This document shows, in pieces, positions 6,310 to 7,843 of a DNA stretch of 7,843 nucleotides (positions are counted from its first letter, which is position 1; every line of letters starts with the position of its first letter). Made by a program: the position numbers and the translations under genes. Below the pieces are notes generated by a model, which was not told where the DNA came from, searched no databases, and saw only the letters and a program-made list of their open reading frames with translations. The DNA is from UBA9547 sp044349205 (lineage in GTDB: Bacteria; Bacteroidota; Bacteroidia; Cytophagales; UBA9547): positions 1 through 7,843 of the forward strand of contig JBIKRJ010000112.1 in the NCBI GenBank assembly GCA_044349205.1, in the 5' to 3' direction.

Positions 6310-7542
6310 ATGTCTGAAAAAAAAATTAAAGTTGCCAATCCTGTCGTTGAATTGGATGGCGATGAAATGACGCGTATTATTTGGAAATTCATTAAAGACA
6401 AATTGATACTTCCCTATCTCGACGTCGACATCAAATATTATGATTTGGGCATGGAGTCGCGCGACAAAACCAACGACCAAATCACAATAGATGCAGCAGA
6501 AGCCATCAAAAAATACAATGTCGGCATCAAATGTGCGACCATTACTCCCGACGAGCAACGCGTTGAAGAATTTAAACTAAAACAAATGTGGAAGTCGCCC
6601 AACGGCACCATCCGCAACATACTGGATGGCACTGTTTTTCGCGAGCCTATAGTATGTCAAAATGTACCACGTTTAGTTCCAAATTGGACGGCGCCTATCG
6701 TAGTTGGTCGTCATGCTTTCGGCGACCAATACCGCGCCACCGATTTTGTAACAAAAGGAAAAGGCAAACTTACCATCACTTTTGAAGGTGAAAACGGTGA
6801 AAAAATTACGCACGAAGTATATAATTTCAAAGGCGATGGCGTGGCGATGGCTATGTACAACACCGACGACTCTATTCGCGGATTTGCTCAGTCTTGTTTC
6901 AATTTGGCGCTGAGCAAAAAATGGCCTTTGTACCTTTCTACCAAAAACACCATATTGAAAAAATACGACGGCCGTTTTAAAGATATTTTTCAAGAAATAT
7001 ACGAACGTGATTTCAAAGCCAAATTTGAAACTGCTGGTATCGTGTATGAGCACCGTTTGATAGACGACATGGTGGCTTCTGCCTTGAAATGGAACGGCAA
7101 TTTCGTGTGGGCTTGCAAAAATTACGATGGCGATGTGCAATCAGATACAGTAGCACAAGGTTTTGGTTCACTTGGCCTGATGACCTCTGTGCTCATTACC
7201 CCTGACGGAAAAACCATGGAAGCGGAAGCAGCACACGGTACAGTTACTCGACACTACCGTGACCACCAAAAAGGCAAACCCACTTCTACCAACCCTATTG
7301 CTTCGATTTTTGCTTGGACAAGGGGTTTAGCTTTCAGAGGTAAATTAGATGGCAATACCGAATTGGTTAATTTTTGTGAAACTTTAGAAAAAGTATGCGT
7401 TGCCACGGTCGAATCGGGGAAAATGACAAAAGATTTGGCAGTTTGCATACACGGAAGCAAAGTAGAACACGGAAAACATTACCTATACACTGAAGAGTTT
7501 TTGGATGCGCTTGATGCGAATTTGAAAGTTGCATTGGCTTAA
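6310..7542 (+). CDS. icd: NADP-dependent isocitrate dehydrogenase, homodimeric eukaryote-like type
   Basis: Converts isocitrate to 2-oxoglutarate and CO2 with reduction of NADP in the TCA cycle, in the cytoplasm. The 410-residue protein aligns by eye along its whole length with human IDH1/IDH2 rather than with E. coli Icd. It shares VELDGDEMTRIIW (13-25), SPNGTIRNILDGTVFREPI (96-114), GRHAFGDQYRATDF (133-146), STKNTILKKYDGRF (210-223), EHRLIDDMVA (247-256), CKNYDGDVQSD (269-279) and EAAHGTVTRHYR (306-317). R134 corresponds to human IDH1 R132, K212 is the catalytic lysine, D252, D275 and D279 match the metal ligands, and R314-H315 match the NADP-selecting residues. All catalytic positions I can place are intact. 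It has its own promoter and terminator, so it is probably monocistronic. Arginine codons are mostly CGC/CGT, consistent with high expression. Confidence 0.97.
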   Translation: MSEKKIKVANPVVELDGDEMTRIIWKFIKDKLILPYLDVDIKYYDLGMESRDKTNDQITIDAAEAIKKYNVGIKCATITPDEQRVEEFKLKQMWKSPNGTIRNILDGTVFREPIVCQNVPRLVPNWTAPIVVGRHAFGDQYRATDFVTKGKGKLTITFEGENGEKITHEVYNFKGDGVAMAMYNTDDSIRGFAQSCFNLALSKKWPLYLSTKNTILKKYDGRFKDIFQEIYERDFKAKFETAGIVYEHRLIDDMVASALKWNGNFVWACKNYDGDVQSDTVAQGFGSLGLMTSVLITPDGKTMEAEAAHGTVTRHYRDHQKGKPTSTNPIASIFAWTRGLAFRGKLDGNTELVNFCETLEKVCVATVESGKMTKDLAVCIHGSKVEHGKHYLYTEEFLDALDANLKVALA

Positions 7543-7569
7543 ATACAAAATTGAACAGAAATAGATTGG

Positions 7570-7604
7570 CCTATTGGCACTTTTGAAGTGCCAATAGGTT
7601 TTTT
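7570..7604 (+). terminator. Rho-independent terminator after icd
   Basis: CCTATTGGCACTT (7570-7582) pairs perfectly over 13 bases with AAGTGCCAATAGG (7586-7598) around a TTG loop, and six T residues follow immediately (7599-7604). It begins 28 bases after the icd stop. There is no matching A-tract before the left arm, so it works mainly on the plus strand and isolates icd from the acyltransferase gene. Confidence 0.93.
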
Positions 7605-7628
7605 GTTATTCACCAATTTAATGATAGT

Positions 7629-7843
7629 ATGTCAAATCATTCTATAACTTGGATTAGAGACTTAAGGTCAACTGCCATATTTGGAGTTGTTTTGTTACAT
7701 GTTGCCTATAACTCAAACCATTATTTGGATATCCCTAAAGTTGATTGGTGGGCATCTTTAATCTATTCCTCATCTGTTAGATTTTGTGTGCCAATTTTTG
7801 TAATGCTGACTGGCGCCTTGATGCTTTCAAGAGAATATGTGCT
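7629..7843 (+). CDS. Acyltransferase family 3 membrane protein, N-terminal part, cut by the window edge
   Basis: The first 71 residues of an integral membrane O-acyltransferase of the OafA/WecH/YiaH group, which usually move acetyl or other acyl groups onto surface sugars. The start is W8-I-R10-D-L-R13, then a hydrophobic segment (about 16-29) ending near H24 in VVLLH, where the family has its conserved histidine. A second segment, R51-F-C-V-P-I-F-V-M-L-T-G (51-62), matches the family's RF..P.F.m.sG motif. I chose the ATG at 7629 because it opens directly into the family's N-terminal motif; the ATG at 7621 is in another frame. All four arginine codons are AGA or AGG, unlike icd, where 14 of 16 are CGN. 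The substrate is unknown and the rest of the gene lies outside the window. Confidence 0.85.
   Translation, partial: MSNHSITWIRDLRSTAIFGVVLLHVAYNSNHYLDIPKVDWWASLIYSSSVRFCVPIFVMLTGALMLSREYV

Noticed and set aside
6673..7140. 155-codon open frame on the minus strand opposite icd
   Set aside because: It is antisense to conserved isocitrate dehydrogenase sequence and shows no domain; a shadow frame.
1..7843. A novel defence, toxin-antitoxin or mobile system spanning the window
   Set aside because: Genes alternate strands, have separate promoters and mostly belong to known housekeeping or envelope families; there is no coherent cassette, integrase, transposase or repeat array.

Overview
The window looks like chromosomal DNA from a member of the Bacteroidota. 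Four things point there: a fused MurF-alanine racemase gene, start codons without clear Shine-Dalgarno sequences, promoters of the Bacteroidota type (TTG, 19-base spacer, TAnnTTTG), and a large VWA membrane protein of a kind common in that phylum. The order or genus cannot be fixed from this sequence alone. The content is mostly housekeeping. I see no phage, IS element, CRISPR array, RNA gene or defence system.

Layout. Positions 1-128 are the 3' flank of the first gene and hold an AT-rich hairpin. Positions 129-2624 (minus) encode the bifunctional cell wall enzyme MurF-Alr. A 100-base divergent promoter region follows, then a 59-residue conserved-looking small protein on the plus strand (2725-2904). 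It converges on, and shares stop-codon bases with, a minus-strand DUF1573-type lipoprotein gene (2901-3368). A 97-base divergent gap leads to a 684-residue membrane-anchored VWA protein (3466-5520, plus), a DedA-family membrane protein (5575-6213, plus) and an NADP-type isocitrate dehydrogenase (6310-7542, plus) that ends at a strong intrinsic terminator. The window closes inside an acyltransferase-3 family gene (7629 to the edge).

How the genes relate. Most are independent transcription units: strands alternate, and dedA and icd each have a recognisable Bacteroidota -7 box. Several products act at the envelope: MurF-Alr makes and attaches D-alanine units of the peptidoglycan precursor, DedA proteins act in lipid carrier or membrane homeostasis, the DUF1573 lipoprotein and VWA protein are membrane-anchored, and the acyltransferase probably modifies a surface glycan. 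Isocitrate dehydrogenase is central carbon metabolism and appears to be a neighbour by chance.

The most unusual signal is a 70-base block of ten 7-base units (876-945), arranged as two inverted arms around a centre, lying in frame inside the alanine racemase half of murF-alr. It adds about 20 extra residues to the protein. In the orientation found here it has no stop codon in any frame, while the opposite orientation is closed in all three. A second oddity is an alanine in place of the usual glycine in the MurF P-loop.
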